Below are positions 1 through 6,914 of a stretch of 32,124 nt of DNA, piece by piece; position 1 is the first letter of the stretch; each line of letters starts with the position of its first letter. Origin of the DNA: an archaeon (GTDB lineage: Archaea; Thermoproteota; Thermoprotei_A; Marsarchaeales; Marsarchaeaceae); NCBI GenBank assembly GCA_021817005.1, contig JAKAWJ010000025.1, positions 1 to 32,124 of the forward strand, written 5' to 3'. The translations under genes and the position numbers were made by a program. A model generated the notes under the pieces. It was not told where the DNA came from and searched no databases. It was given only the letters and a program-made list of their open reading frames with translations.

Positions 1-674
1 TTGGTCAGGATGTTCTCTCCCTCATAATCTGGGGCTCAAGAATTTCGCTCCTAGTGGGGTTTCTCGCGACCGCAGTAGCAATGGTAGTTGGCACACTTTT
101 CGGGATTTTTGCGGGTTATATCGGAGGCATTGTCGACGAAGTACTAATGCGCACCACGGACTTCTTTCTTGTAATACCCGCGGTTGTACTTGCAATCGTA
201 GTAGCAGCAGTTCTGGGTAACACTCTGCTGAACGTTGTTTTGATAATTGGGTTGCTGAGCTGGCCGGCAACAGCTAGGGTAGTGAGGTCAGCAACACTGG
301 TTTACAAGCAGATGCCATTCGTAGAAGCGAGCAAGGGGGCGGGGGGTTCTACTCTTCACGTACTTCGGGAACACATTCTACCTAACGTGATGCCGCTCGT
401 ATATGCAAACACCGCGCTAACAATCGCAAACGCGATTTTCACACAGTCAGCGCTCGTGTTCCTCGGGGTGGGAGATGTGAGCGACATTAGCTGGGGCCAG
501 ACTCTGCACTTCGCATATTCGTCCGGGGCGATCACAGCTGGCGATTACTGGTATGCACTTCCTCCGGGAATTATGATTGTGCTCTCCGTGCTCGCGTTTG
601 CTCTCACTGGCTACGCGCTAGACGAAATTCTCAATCCCAGACTTCGTGGAGGCTCACTTTTTGGCTCTTCTTGA
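1..674 (+). CDS. dppC: Peptide/nickel-type ABC transporter permease, DppC/OppC family (5' truncated by window edge)
   Basis: This is an inner permease subunit of a di/oligopeptide importer in the cytoplasmic membrane. The frame is open from base 3, where it reads GQDVLSLIIWGSRISLLVGF, the conserved start of the BPD_transp_1 domain in DppC/OppC. The N-terminal TM segment and the true start therefore lie upstream of the window. The visible part has several hydrophobic helices and the EAA loop (EASKGAGGSTLHVLREHILP) that docks on the ATPases. The C-terminus (ALDEILNPRLRG) is typical and complete. The stop at 672-674 lies inside the start region of the next ATPase gene, so the two are translationally coupled. 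The DppB-like partner and the substrate-binding protein are presumably further left. The substrate class (peptides, sugars or nickel) cannot be told from the permease alone. Confidence 0.93.
   Translation, partial: GQDVLSLIIWGSRISLLVGFLATAVAMVVGTLFGIFAGYIGGIVDEVLMRTTDFFLVIPAVVLAIVVAAVLGNTLLNVVLIIGLLSWPATARVVRSATLVYKQMPFVEASKGAGGSTLHVLREHILPNVMPLVYANTALTIANAIFTQSALVFLGVGDVSDISWGQTLHFAYSSGAITAGDYWYALPPGIMIVLSVLAFALTGYALDEILNPRLRGGSLFGSS
648..652 (+). promoter_or_regulatory. Shine-Dalgarno GGAGG deciding the TTG start of the first ATPase
   Basis: GGAGG sits 8 nt before the TTG at 661, inside the end of the permease gene. It supports TTG 661 as the start of the downstream ATPase gene rather than the in-frame GTG at 646. 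It also shows that internal genes of operons here can use Shine-Dalgarno initiation. Confidence 0.7.
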
Positions 675-1614
675 GATAAAGGAGCTCAAAGTCGGCTTCA
701 AGACCCAGGCGGGCTTGGTGCACGCTGTAGATGAAATTGACCTTTCGCTCTTTCAGGGAGAAATAGTGGGTTTGGCAGGAGAGTCTGGAAGCGGCAAGTC
801 GACCCTAGGCTACTCGATAATGAGAATTTTACCCCGAAACGCCTTGGTGCAGGGAAGTATTAATTTTGATGGAACCGAGCTGCTAACTCTTACTCAGAGC
901 AAGTTGGAAGAAATAAGGGGAAAGCGGATTGCAATGGTTTTTCAGGGTTCGATGAATTCCCTGAATCCGCTAATGAGGGTGGAAGAACAGGTAGCAGAGC
1001 CCATGATTCTTCATCAACAAGCAAATGAGAAGCAGGCAGTTGTCGAAGCCAGAAACCTTCTCGAGCTGGTCGGGGTCGACAAAGAAAAGGGGAGGCATTA
1101 CCCCCACGAGCTGAGCGGAGGGCTGAAGCAGCGCGTCGCGATCGCGATGGCCCTGTCTACTCATCCTGCTCTGCTCATTGCAGACGAACCCACTACAGCC
1201 CTAGACGTAATGACTCAGGCTCAAATAATGAGGTTGCTCGGCAGAATAAGGGACGAATTCAAGATCACAATTCTCATGATAAGCCACGACCTTGCATTGC
1301 TGTCGGAGACTTGCGACAGGCTGATTCTCATGTATGCAGGCAAGATTGCGGAAATAGGCTCGAGGGATCAGATAGTAGGAAACCCGCGCCATCCTTACAC
1401 CCAGGGACTCCTCGGATCGATTCCTTCAGTCAGAAATATCGGCAGGGCTAGTTCCTCAATTCCGGGCGACCCTCCAGACCCTCTTAATCCTCCGGCCGGC
1501 TGCAGATTCAAACCGAGGTGCAGTTTTGCAAAGGATGTATGTTCCACCTTTGAGAAGGGACCTCTTTACGTAGAGGATGGGCATTACGCTGCCTGCGTCT
1601 TGGTGGGCGGGTGA
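661..1614 (+). CDS. dppD: Peptide ABC transporter ATP-binding protein, DppD/OppD family
   Basis: This is one of the two cytoplasmic ATPase subunits that power the importer. From TTG 661 it is 317 residues, the usual DppD length. Visible motifs are Walker A (GESGSGKST), signature LSGGLKQR, Walker B (LLIADEPTTALD) and the switch His region (ISHDLALL). The C-terminal oligopeptide-transporter extension has a PPAGCRFKPRC cysteine cluster ending in a further Cys; in some DppD/OppD proteins this binds an Fe-S cluster, which is family knowledge and not shown here. The gene overlaps the permease gene by 14 nt and the next ATPase gene by 4 nt (GTGA), so all three form one operon. GTG 646 is the alternative start. 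Confidence 0.93.
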   Translation: MALLEIKELKVGFKTQAGLVHAVDEIDLSLFQGEIVGLAGESGSGKSTLGYSIMRILPRNALVQGSINFDGTELLTLTQSKLEEIRGKRIAMVFQGSMNSLNPLMRVEEQVAEPMILHQQANEKQAVVEARNLLELVGVDKEKGRHYPHELSGGLKQRVAIAMALSTHPALLIADEPTTALDVMTQAQIMRLLGRIRDEFKITILMISHDLALLSETCDRLILMYAGKIAEIGSRDQIVGNPRHPYTQGLLGSIPSVRNIGRASSSIPGDPPDPLNPPAGCRFKPRCSFAKDVCSTFEKGPLYVEDGHYAACVLVGG

Positions 1615-2612
1615 ATATATTGGCCGAGTCATTCGTAGAAGCAAAATCATTGAAGAAATATTTTGAGATACGCCGCTCACCTGCAGATTTTTTTATGGGC
1701 AAAAGGCCCCAGTATATCAGGGCGGTCGATGGTATCGACCTTTCGGTGCAGCGCGGCGAAATTGCAGCGCTCGTAGGCGAGTCCGGCTCAGGCAAAACAA
1801 CAACGGGGAGACTTCTTTCGATGCTCGAGAGACCGACGGCAGGAGAGGTCTGGTTTGATGGGGAGCAGCTGGCCAAGGCCAGCGGAAGAATGCTCAGGCA
1901 TGTTAGACCGAGAGTGCAGATGATCTACCAGGACCCGTACAGCTCTCTAAATCCAAAGCTCTCCGTTTACAGTATAGTTTCGGAGCCCCTCCAAGTGAAT
2001 TCGCGAAGCCATTCTCGGGAGGACATCTCGAATGTGCTTGCACTCGCGGGTCTGCGTCCTCCTGAAAAGTTTATGGATAGGTTTCCGCACGAGCTCTCTG
2101 GCGGGCAGCGCCAGAGAGTAGCGATTGCCCGGGCCATGGCTCTAAGGCCGGACTTTATTGTTGCAGATGAACCCGTGTCCATGTTGGACGTCTCGCTGAG
2201 GTCAGAGATTCTTGAAGTGTTGAGGACCATCAACCAGAACCTGAAAACCACATTTCTACTTATTACACACGACTTGGCCGTAGCAGCCCAGATTGCAAGC
2301 AGGATTTCGGTGATGTATCTCGGGAAGGTCGTCGAGAGTGGAAGGACCGAAGACGTGCTTTCTTTCCCGGTCCACCCCTATACACAGGCGCTACTTTCCG
2401 CTGTACCCAAGGTTGGCGGTCGGATTGCAGACAAGATCATACTTACGGGAGAAATTCCAAGCGCAAGCAGAGTACCAGCTGGTTGCAGATTCCATCCGAG
2501 GTGTGCATATGCGCGCAGAAACTGCTCTGAAGAAGAGCCAGAGCAGAGAATAGTGGGCAACTCACTGGTTGCGTGTCACTATGCCGAACTTATTGCAGAA
2601 CAGCGTAAGTGA
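1611..2612 (+). CDS. dppF: Peptide ABC transporter ATP-binding protein, DppF/OppF family
   Basis: This is the second ATPase of the importer. The GTG at 1611 overlaps the previous stop as GTGA, giving 333 residues; TTG 1620 is an alternative start. Motifs are Walker A GESGSGKTT, signature LSGGQRQR, Walker B FIVADEPVSMLD and the switch region LITHDLAVA. The C-terminal PAGCRFHPRC cluster and a late Cys match the OppF/DppF C-terminal domain. The stop at 2610-2612 is 8 nt from the stop of the convergent BtuF-like gene, leaving almost no room for a terminator. It would pair with the DppD-like ATPase to form the hydrolytic heterodimer. Confidence 0.93.
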   Translation: MNILAESFVEAKSLKKYFEIRRSPADFFMGKRPQYIRAVDGIDLSVQRGEIAALVGESGSGKTTTGRLLSMLERPTAGEVWFDGEQLAKASGRMLRHVRPRVQMIYQDPYSSLNPKLSVYSIVSEPLQVNSRSHSREDISNVLALAGLRPPEKFMDRFPHELSGGQRQRVAIARAMALRPDFIVADEPVSMLDVSLRSEILEVLRTINQNLKTTFLLITHDLAVAAQIASRISVMYLGKVVESGRTEDVLSFPVHPYTQALLSAVPKVGGRIADKIILTGEIPSASRVPAGCRFHPRCAYARRNCSEEEPEQRIVGNSLVACHYAELIAEQRK

Positions 2613-2620
2613 GTGTTATT

Positions 2621-3469
2621 CTATACCAAACTCCTTAGACACTCTGCCATCCAGGGCATTGTCTTTGTAATGAAACTGGGGCCGTGGTGTGCCATCATAT
2701 CCGCCGGGCCGGGCGAGACGAATATCCTGTTTCCTCTGACGCTCTCCAAGTCCGCCCACCCACGGGTTACAAACTTCTTACTCACTTCAATCAACTTTTC
2801 CCTTCTGAACATCTTTGGTTCATAGAGAATTATCTCGGGAGCAGCCGCTCGAACAAACTGAAAATCCGGTGTAAGCCACTCGCATGGCTCATCTGCAAAG
2901 ATATTACTTCCTCCCAGAAGATTCAGTGCATCAGTCAAATAGCTGTAGGCCCCAAAGCTTACCGGCCCTCCAAGGTCGATTTCGATATACGCTCGACCGT
3001 GAGTGACCTTGGGAATTTCGCACACAGTCTGAAACAGGCGCTTGGAAAGCATATCTCCGGCCCGCAGTTCTCCCGTGACCAATCCGATGCGGCGAACCAT
3101 GTCAACGATAGAGCTCACGCTGAGAGGAAGTTCTGCGGCATAAACAGGGAAGGTATCAGCCAACCTCAGGGCTAGGTCGCGCTGGTAACCTGTGGTCAGG
3201 AAAACAAGCTCCGGCTCAAGAGTGATCAGCTTATCGATATTTGTGTGGCTGTAACTGCCTAGGATAGGTTTCTTCCTAGCCTCTTCCGGATGAACATCAA
3301 AAGCCGACACCCCGACTACTTTGTCGCCTAGGCCCAATTCATAAAGAGTCTCAGTAATCGCCGGGCTGAGGCTCACGATCCTCTGCAGTCTTTTTGGCAG
3401 TTCAAGCGTGCGTCCCGTGACTTCGCAGAATACCCGTCTTTTTTCGCTCAATTTTTGTAGTGCTGCCAA
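2621..3469 (-). CDS. BtuF-like periplasmic-binding-fold protein without signal peptide, in heme operon
   Basis: The protein matches the Peripla_BP_2/BtuF fold that binds cobalamin, heme or Fe-siderophores. Residues 15-30 resemble the usual mature N-terminus (TGRTLELPKRLQRIVSLSP), followed by ITETLYELGLGDKVVGVS and a second lobe with PEIILYEP and GNRIFVS. At 282 residues the binding module is full length. No signal peptide or lipobox precedes it: from TTG 3469 the protein begins MAALQKLSEKRR, and an in-frame TGA at 3491-3493 excludes a hidden N-terminal extension. It overlaps the ferrochelatase gene by 22 nt. A second candidate start, TTG 3451, overlaps the hemH stop as TTGA. It is the last gene of hemE-hemH-btuF-like and should be cytosolic unless anchored otherwise. 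Ligand unknown; a tetrapyrrole is a guess from context. Confidence 0.8.
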   Translation of the reverse strand: MAALQKLSEKRRVFCEVTGRTLELPKRLQRIVSLSPAITETLYELGLGDKVVGVSAFDVHPEEARKKPILGSYSHTNIDKLITLEPELVFLTTGYQRDLALRLADTFPVYAAELPLSVSSIVDMVRRIGLVTGELRAGDMLSKRLFQTVCEIPKVTHGRAYIEIDLGGPVSFGAYSYLTDALNLLGGSNIFADEPCEWLTPDFQFVRAAAPEIILYEPKMFRREKLIEVSKKFVTRGWADLESVRGNRIFVSPGPADMMAHHGPSFITKTMPWMAECLRSLV

Positions 3470-4365
3470 TCTATGCCTTCTTCGAGCGCGTCAGCCATAG
3501 CGCCTATAAAGAGAGGGTCGTCATTTGGTTGTCTGGCCCGTCTGAGCTCAATTCCAAGTGAGTTGGCTCTCTCTTTGGCGATCACATCCAGATCGTAGAG
3601 CACTTCGAGGTGCTCGAAAATGAAACCGATGCTTGCAAGCACGATACATGTGAAACCTTTTGCCTTATAGTCTTGCATTCTCTCCTTTACGTCAGGCTTG
3701 AGCCACATGTCGCTCTCGTCCCCCGCGCTCTGATACGCAAATTCCCAGTACGGCGGATTCACACGCTCTGCTATCATCCTCGAGGTTTTCCTCACCTCCT
3801 CTGGATACGAGTCACGGTATTGCAGCATTTTGGATGGGAGACTGTGAGCAGAAAAGAGCAATGGCTGGCTTTTTCCGTTCATCGCCTCAGTGACACTGCG
3901 AGACCAGAACTCTATAAATTTTGGAGTGGTATTCCAGCCTCGTACCCAGCTGAGTTCAAAATTCTTTCCTACTTCTGCCATTGCGGCCTTGATAGCTCTT
4001 TCATACGAACTCATTATCCAGTAAGAGTCGTATGGGCTGAGTGCAAATGCGACAATCCTTCTGTAGCCCCCAGCTTCGATTTTCCGCAGAGCCTCCGTTA
4101 CCGACGGTTTCCAATGCTTCGTCCCGAGATAAACCTCCAAATCGTATCCTCGTGTCCTGAGCTCTTTACTAAATGCAAGCGTCTGAGCCGAAAGAATGGA
4201 GTTCATGGGCGAAATGCCTCCAATCCGCATATAGCGCTCCCTGAAATCCGAAATCATATCTGTGGATGGCTTACCAGAGGGCACAATCCCGGAGAGGTAT
4301 TCTTCTAGTTCTTCAAGTTTCGTGGGGCTTCCATAGCCCATCAGAAGTATTGCCGTGTCACCCAC
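3448..4365 (-). CDS. hemH: Ferrochelatase (protoporphyrin or coproporphyrin type)
   Basis: The enzyme inserts Fe2+ into a porphyrin at the end of heme synthesis. The GTG at 4365 gives 305 residues, the length of compact soluble or peripheral ferrochelatases. The N-terminal LLMGYGSP and GGISPMN match the family. The metal-site His is in FSAHSLPSKM (His174), followed by YQSAGDESDMWLKPDV, and the catalytic Glu is in EHLEVLYDLD (Glu254). There is no C-terminal Cys-rich extension, so no 2Fe-2S cluster is expected. Whether the substrate is protoporphyrin IX or coproporphyrin III cannot be decided by eye. The gene starts 5 nt after the hemE stop and overlaps the BtuF-like gene, so it is co-transcribed. 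Many archaea use a siroheme-based route instead, which makes this gene informative about the host. Confidence 0.93.
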   Translation of the reverse strand: MGDTAILLMGYGSPTKLEELEEYLSGIVPSGKPSTDMISDFRERYMRIGGISPMNSILSAQTLAFSKELRTRGYDLEVYLGTKHWKPSVTEALRKIEAGGYRRIVAFALSPYDSYWIMSSYERAIKAAMAEVGKNFELSWVRGWNTTPKFIEFWSRSVTEAMNGKSQPLLFSAHSLPSKMLQYRDSYPEEVRKTSRMIAERVNPPYWEFAYQSAGDESDMWLKPDVKERMQDYKAKGFTCIVLASIGFIFEHLEVLYDLDVIAKERANSLGIELRRARQPNDDPLFIGAMADALEEGIDWQHYKN

Positions 4366-4370
4366 AACCC

Positions 4371-5387
4371 TCAGCTCCTGAATTTATGGACAAAATCCAC
4401 GAGATGCTTGGCGACGGAAGGGTCAGTGCTTTTGTGAATGCCGTGGCCAAGGTTAAAGATATGACCCGGTGCCGACTTGCCAGCCAGAATTATATTCGAA
4501 GCTTCGCTCTCAATGTGCTCGATCGGGCCGAGCAGGCACGCGGGATCAAGATTTCCCTGGATGGCTCTGTTTCCCCCCAGAGCCTGAAAGGCAGATTCAA
4601 GTTCAACTCTCCAGTCCAGTCCAACGACTTCAATATCTAGCTTGGAAATATCACGGAGAAGCCCGCCAGTATTCGTTCCGAAATATATGCGGGGGACCTG
4701 GCTTGTCTCGGAAAAAATTTCTTCGAGATAATTGAGGACGTAGTTTCTAAAATCCACAGGAGACAGTGCCCCAATCCAGCTATCGAATAACTGCACCGCA
4801 TTCACGCCTGACCTGATCTGTCCTTTGAGCAGATTCGTGGTAATCTCCGTGAGTATTTTCATCATTTGGTGCCAGCTTTTTTCGTTTCTGTAGATAAACG
4901 ATTTGGTAATTTCGAATCCACGGGAGTATTCTCCTTCGATTGCGTAGGCGGCTAATGTGAACGGCGCACCCGCAAAGCCTATGATCGGCACCCCTCTTAG
5001 TTTCCCACTTAGCAAGCTTATTTGCTCTCCCAGGAACGCCATCTCTTTAGTAGGATTCACAGGCTGCAATTTTTGCAGGTCCTCCGGTTTTCTTAGGGGT
5101 TCGGGAAAGACCGGTCCACCCAGCTCGGAAAACTCTACCCTAACTCCCATGGCCGGAAATGGAAGCAAAATATCCGAAAATAGGATTGCAGCGTCCACCC
5201 CAAGACTGAGCACAGGTTCTATCGCGATCTCCGCGGCTAGGCCCGGGTTGCGAATCAATGACAGCATCGAGTAATTCTTTCTGAGTTCCCTGTATCCAGG
5301 TAGATAGCGCCCCGCCTGGCGCATAAACCATACTGGCACATATTCAGATTTTTCCCCCCTGCATGCCTGCAGAAACGCCGATTTCAT
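4371..5387 (-). CDS. hemE: Uroporphyrinogen III decarboxylase
   Basis: The enzyme decarboxylates the four acetate side chains of uroporphyrinogen III to give coproporphyrinogen III. From ATG 5387 it is 338 residues, the normal length. The diagnostic N-terminal stretch WFMRQAGRYLPGYRE carries the substrate-binding arginines. DAAILFSDILLP carries the conserved Asp, and IGFAGAPFTLAAY, VQLFDSWIGALSP and FNLGHGIHKSTDP are further family blocks. It is the first gene of the hemE-hemH-btuF-like operon. A weak TATA-like element (about 5408-5418 on the minus strand, reading CCTTTTGTAAGG) is centred about 26 nt upstream of the ATG, which fits a leaderless transcript. Confidence 0.96.
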   Translation of the reverse strand: MKSAFLQACRGEKSEYVPVWFMRQAGRYLPGYRELRKNYSMLSLIRNPGLAAEIAIEPVLSLGVDAAILFSDILLPFPAMGVRVEFSELGGPVFPEPLRKPEDLQKLQPVNPTKEMAFLGEQISLLSGKLRGVPIIGFAGAPFTLAAYAIEGEYSRGFEITKSFIYRNEKSWHQMMKILTEITTNLLKGQIRSGVNAVQLFDSWIGALSPVDFRNYVLNYLEEIFSETSQVPRIYFGTNTGGLLRDISKLDIEVVGLDWRVELESAFQALGGNRAIQGNLDPACLLGPIEHIESEASNIILAGKSAPGHIFNLGHGIHKSTDPSVAKHLVDFVHKFRS

Positions 5388-5477
5388 CAGAAACTATCCC
5401 AGCTTACCTTACAAAAGGCTATCTGAACTTCGTACAAACCCGAGATTGCGCAGCTACACCGCTTTGAGACGTTCACT

Positions 5478-5513
5478 AGAGGGAGAGGAAGAGGGAGGGG
5501 GAGAGAGAAGAAA
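5478..5513 (+). repeat. Polypurine/polypyrimidine tract between divergent promoters
   Basis: A run of 36 consecutive purines on the plus strand, rich in GA and GGA steps, lies between the divergent hemE and thiolase genes. G-runs of 3, 2, 3 and 5 occur at 5481, 5487, 5493 and 5497. The tract does not look like coding sequence and may act structurally or in regulation. Confidence 0.7.
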
Positions 5514-5572
5514 CGGAGATTGAGAAACCAGTATCCTAATAACTGGAATTCCAGAGAACCAAGCGACACACT

Positions 5573-6784
5573 TTGCGAGATGTGAACCCAACCCCGGAAT
5601 CTGACGTGTACATTGTCTCATTTCTGCGCACCGCCTTCTCAAGATCGAGGCCGAACGACCCCACAAAGGACCTGTTCAACTCCATCAGGATGGACGAGGC
5701 CTTGGGAAGCTTGATATCAAAAATGGTTACGGATACCGAAGTAATTCCAGAAGATATCGGCGACGTCATCACTGGTTGTGCACTTCCCGTTGATGAGAAC
5801 TGGACATTTGGGGGGCGCCATCCTGTGTTTCTCGCAAAACTGCCTTTCGTCGTGCCTTCAATGACTCTCGACAGGCAGTGCTCCTCCAGTATGAACGCAA
5901 TATCGATTGGGGCAATGGAAATCGCTACGGGTAACGCCGATATCGTGATTGCTGGAGGTATGGAGCATATGACGCATGTGCCCATCTCTGAAAATGAGCA
6001 TATCAAGCCGAACATGAAACTCCTGCTACGCCCCGAATACTTGAGGTATTCAATGAGAACATCCTATTCGATGGGGCTGACCGCAGAGAAGCTGGCTGAG
6101 CTAAGGAACATTAGCCGAGAAGACATGGACTTGTTCTCCTATGAGAGTCACATGAAGGCGTCGCGAGCATTCGAAGAGGGCTATTTCAAAGCGGAGATAT
6201 TGCCGATTGCAGTTGAGCAGGGGTCTGAGACTTTCGTAGTTGATAGGGACCAGTCCATACGAAGAGACACCACTCGCGAAGCACTCGCAGAGCTCAAGCC
6301 GGCGTTCAAGCCTGACGGCGTAATAACTGCAGGCAATTCGTCACCGCTTAATGCGGGCGCCTCTGCTGTGATGCTAATGTCGGGGGCCAAGGTAAAGGAG
6401 TATGGTATCACTCCGCAAGCTAGAATTTTATCCTTCGGATGGGCCGCGGTCGACCCATCTATAATGGGAGACGCGATAGTTCCTGCCTCTCAAAAGGCGC
6501 TATCGCGCTCCGGCCTGGGTGTGGACGACATCGACATCTGGGAAATTAATGAGGCGTTCGCGGTTGTTGCGCTCAACGCGGAAAGGCAGCTGGGGATACA
6601 AAACGACAGAGTAAACCTGAAGGGCGGGGCTATAGCGATAGGTCACCCTCTGGGGGCGTCAGGAGCTCGAATAGTTGGAACCCTCTCGAGGTTGCTTCGC
6701 GAAACTGGGAAGGATAGAGGGATGGCCACACTCTGTGTTGGAGGAGGGCAAGGTTATGCGATGCTAATCGAAAGATGTTCCTGA
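5573..6784 (+). CDS. Acetyl-CoA C-acetyltransferase / acetoacetyl-CoA thiolase
   Basis: This is a thiolase that cleaves 3-ketoacyl-CoA (probably acetoacetyl-CoA) with CoA, or condenses two acetyl-CoA. Numbered from TTG 5573 it has 403 residues. The acyl-accepting Cys103 is in LDRQCSSSMNAI, the NEAFA block is present, His358 is in AIAIGHPLGASGARI and Cys388 is in CVGGGQGYAM, so the catalytic set is complete. The start is uncertain. GTG 5582 and GTG 5606 are in frame, and the last would begin VYIVSFLRTAF, like many thiolases. A TATA-like CCTAATAA at 5535-5542 places transcription near 5565, compatible with 5573 or 5582. It converges with the dehydrogenase/crotonase gene, and the two would act in sequence on C4 or longer acyl-CoA. 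Confidence 0.94.
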   Translation: MRDVNPTPESDVYIVSFLRTAFSRSRPNDPTKDLFNSIRMDEALGSLISKMVTDTEVIPEDIGDVITGCALPVDENWTFGGRHPVFLAKLPFVVPSMTLDRQCSSSMNAISIGAMEIATGNADIVIAGGMEHMTHVPISENEHIKPNMKLLLRPEYLRYSMRTSYSMGLTAEKLAELRNISREDMDLFSYESHMKASRAFEEGYFKAEILPIAVEQGSETFVVDRDQSIRRDTTREALAELKPAFKPDGVITAGNSSPLNAGASAVMLMSGAKVKEYGITPQARILSFGWAAVDPSIMGDAIVPASQKALSRSGLGVDDIDIWEINEAFAVVALNAERQLGIQNDRVNLKGGAIAIGHPLGASGARIVGTLSRLLRETGKDRGMATLCVGGGQGYAMLIERCS

Positions 6785-6819
6785 AGGCTTGCAAGTTTGC
6801 AACAAAAAGAGTGCAGACG

Positions 6820-6836
6820 GCTGCATTATGTGCAGC
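6820..6836. other. Inverted repeat in the thiolase/dehydrogenase intergenic gap
   Basis: GCTGCA-TTATG-TGCAGC forms a 6-bp stem with a 5-nt loop, 36 nt after the thiolase stop. There is no downstream T-run on the plus strand, so it is a weak candidate for a 3' end structure of the thiolase mRNA. Confidence 0.35.
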
Positions 6837-6847
6837 GCAAATGTGAC

Positions 6848-6872
6848 GCTCTCACAAGTGAGAGCAAAAAAA
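6848..6872 (-). terminator. T7 tract with adjacent perfect hairpin downstream of the dehydrogenase/crotonase gene
   Basis: The minus strand has a run of seven T (6866-6872) about 43 nt past the dehydrogenase/crotonase stop. Archaeal RNA polymerase terminates at such U-tracts. Immediately next to it is a perfect palindrome GCTCTCAC-AA-GTGAGAGC (6848-6865). The palindrome follows the T-run on the minus strand, which is not the bacterial intrinsic-terminator order, so its role is unclear. Confidence 0.5.
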
Positions 6873-6914
6873 TCAGCTTACCGCATAGTGCCTGCGATAA
6901 ATTGAATGTTGCAG

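Noticed and set aside
2613-4640. Long plus-strand frames opposite the BtuF-like and hemH genes
   Set aside because: They are antisense shadows of strongly supported minus-strand genes.
5387-5569. Minus-strand 60-codon frame with a Leu-Pro repeat
   Set aside because: The repeat is a translation of the polypyrimidine strand of the purine tract, and the frame ends at the hemE start.
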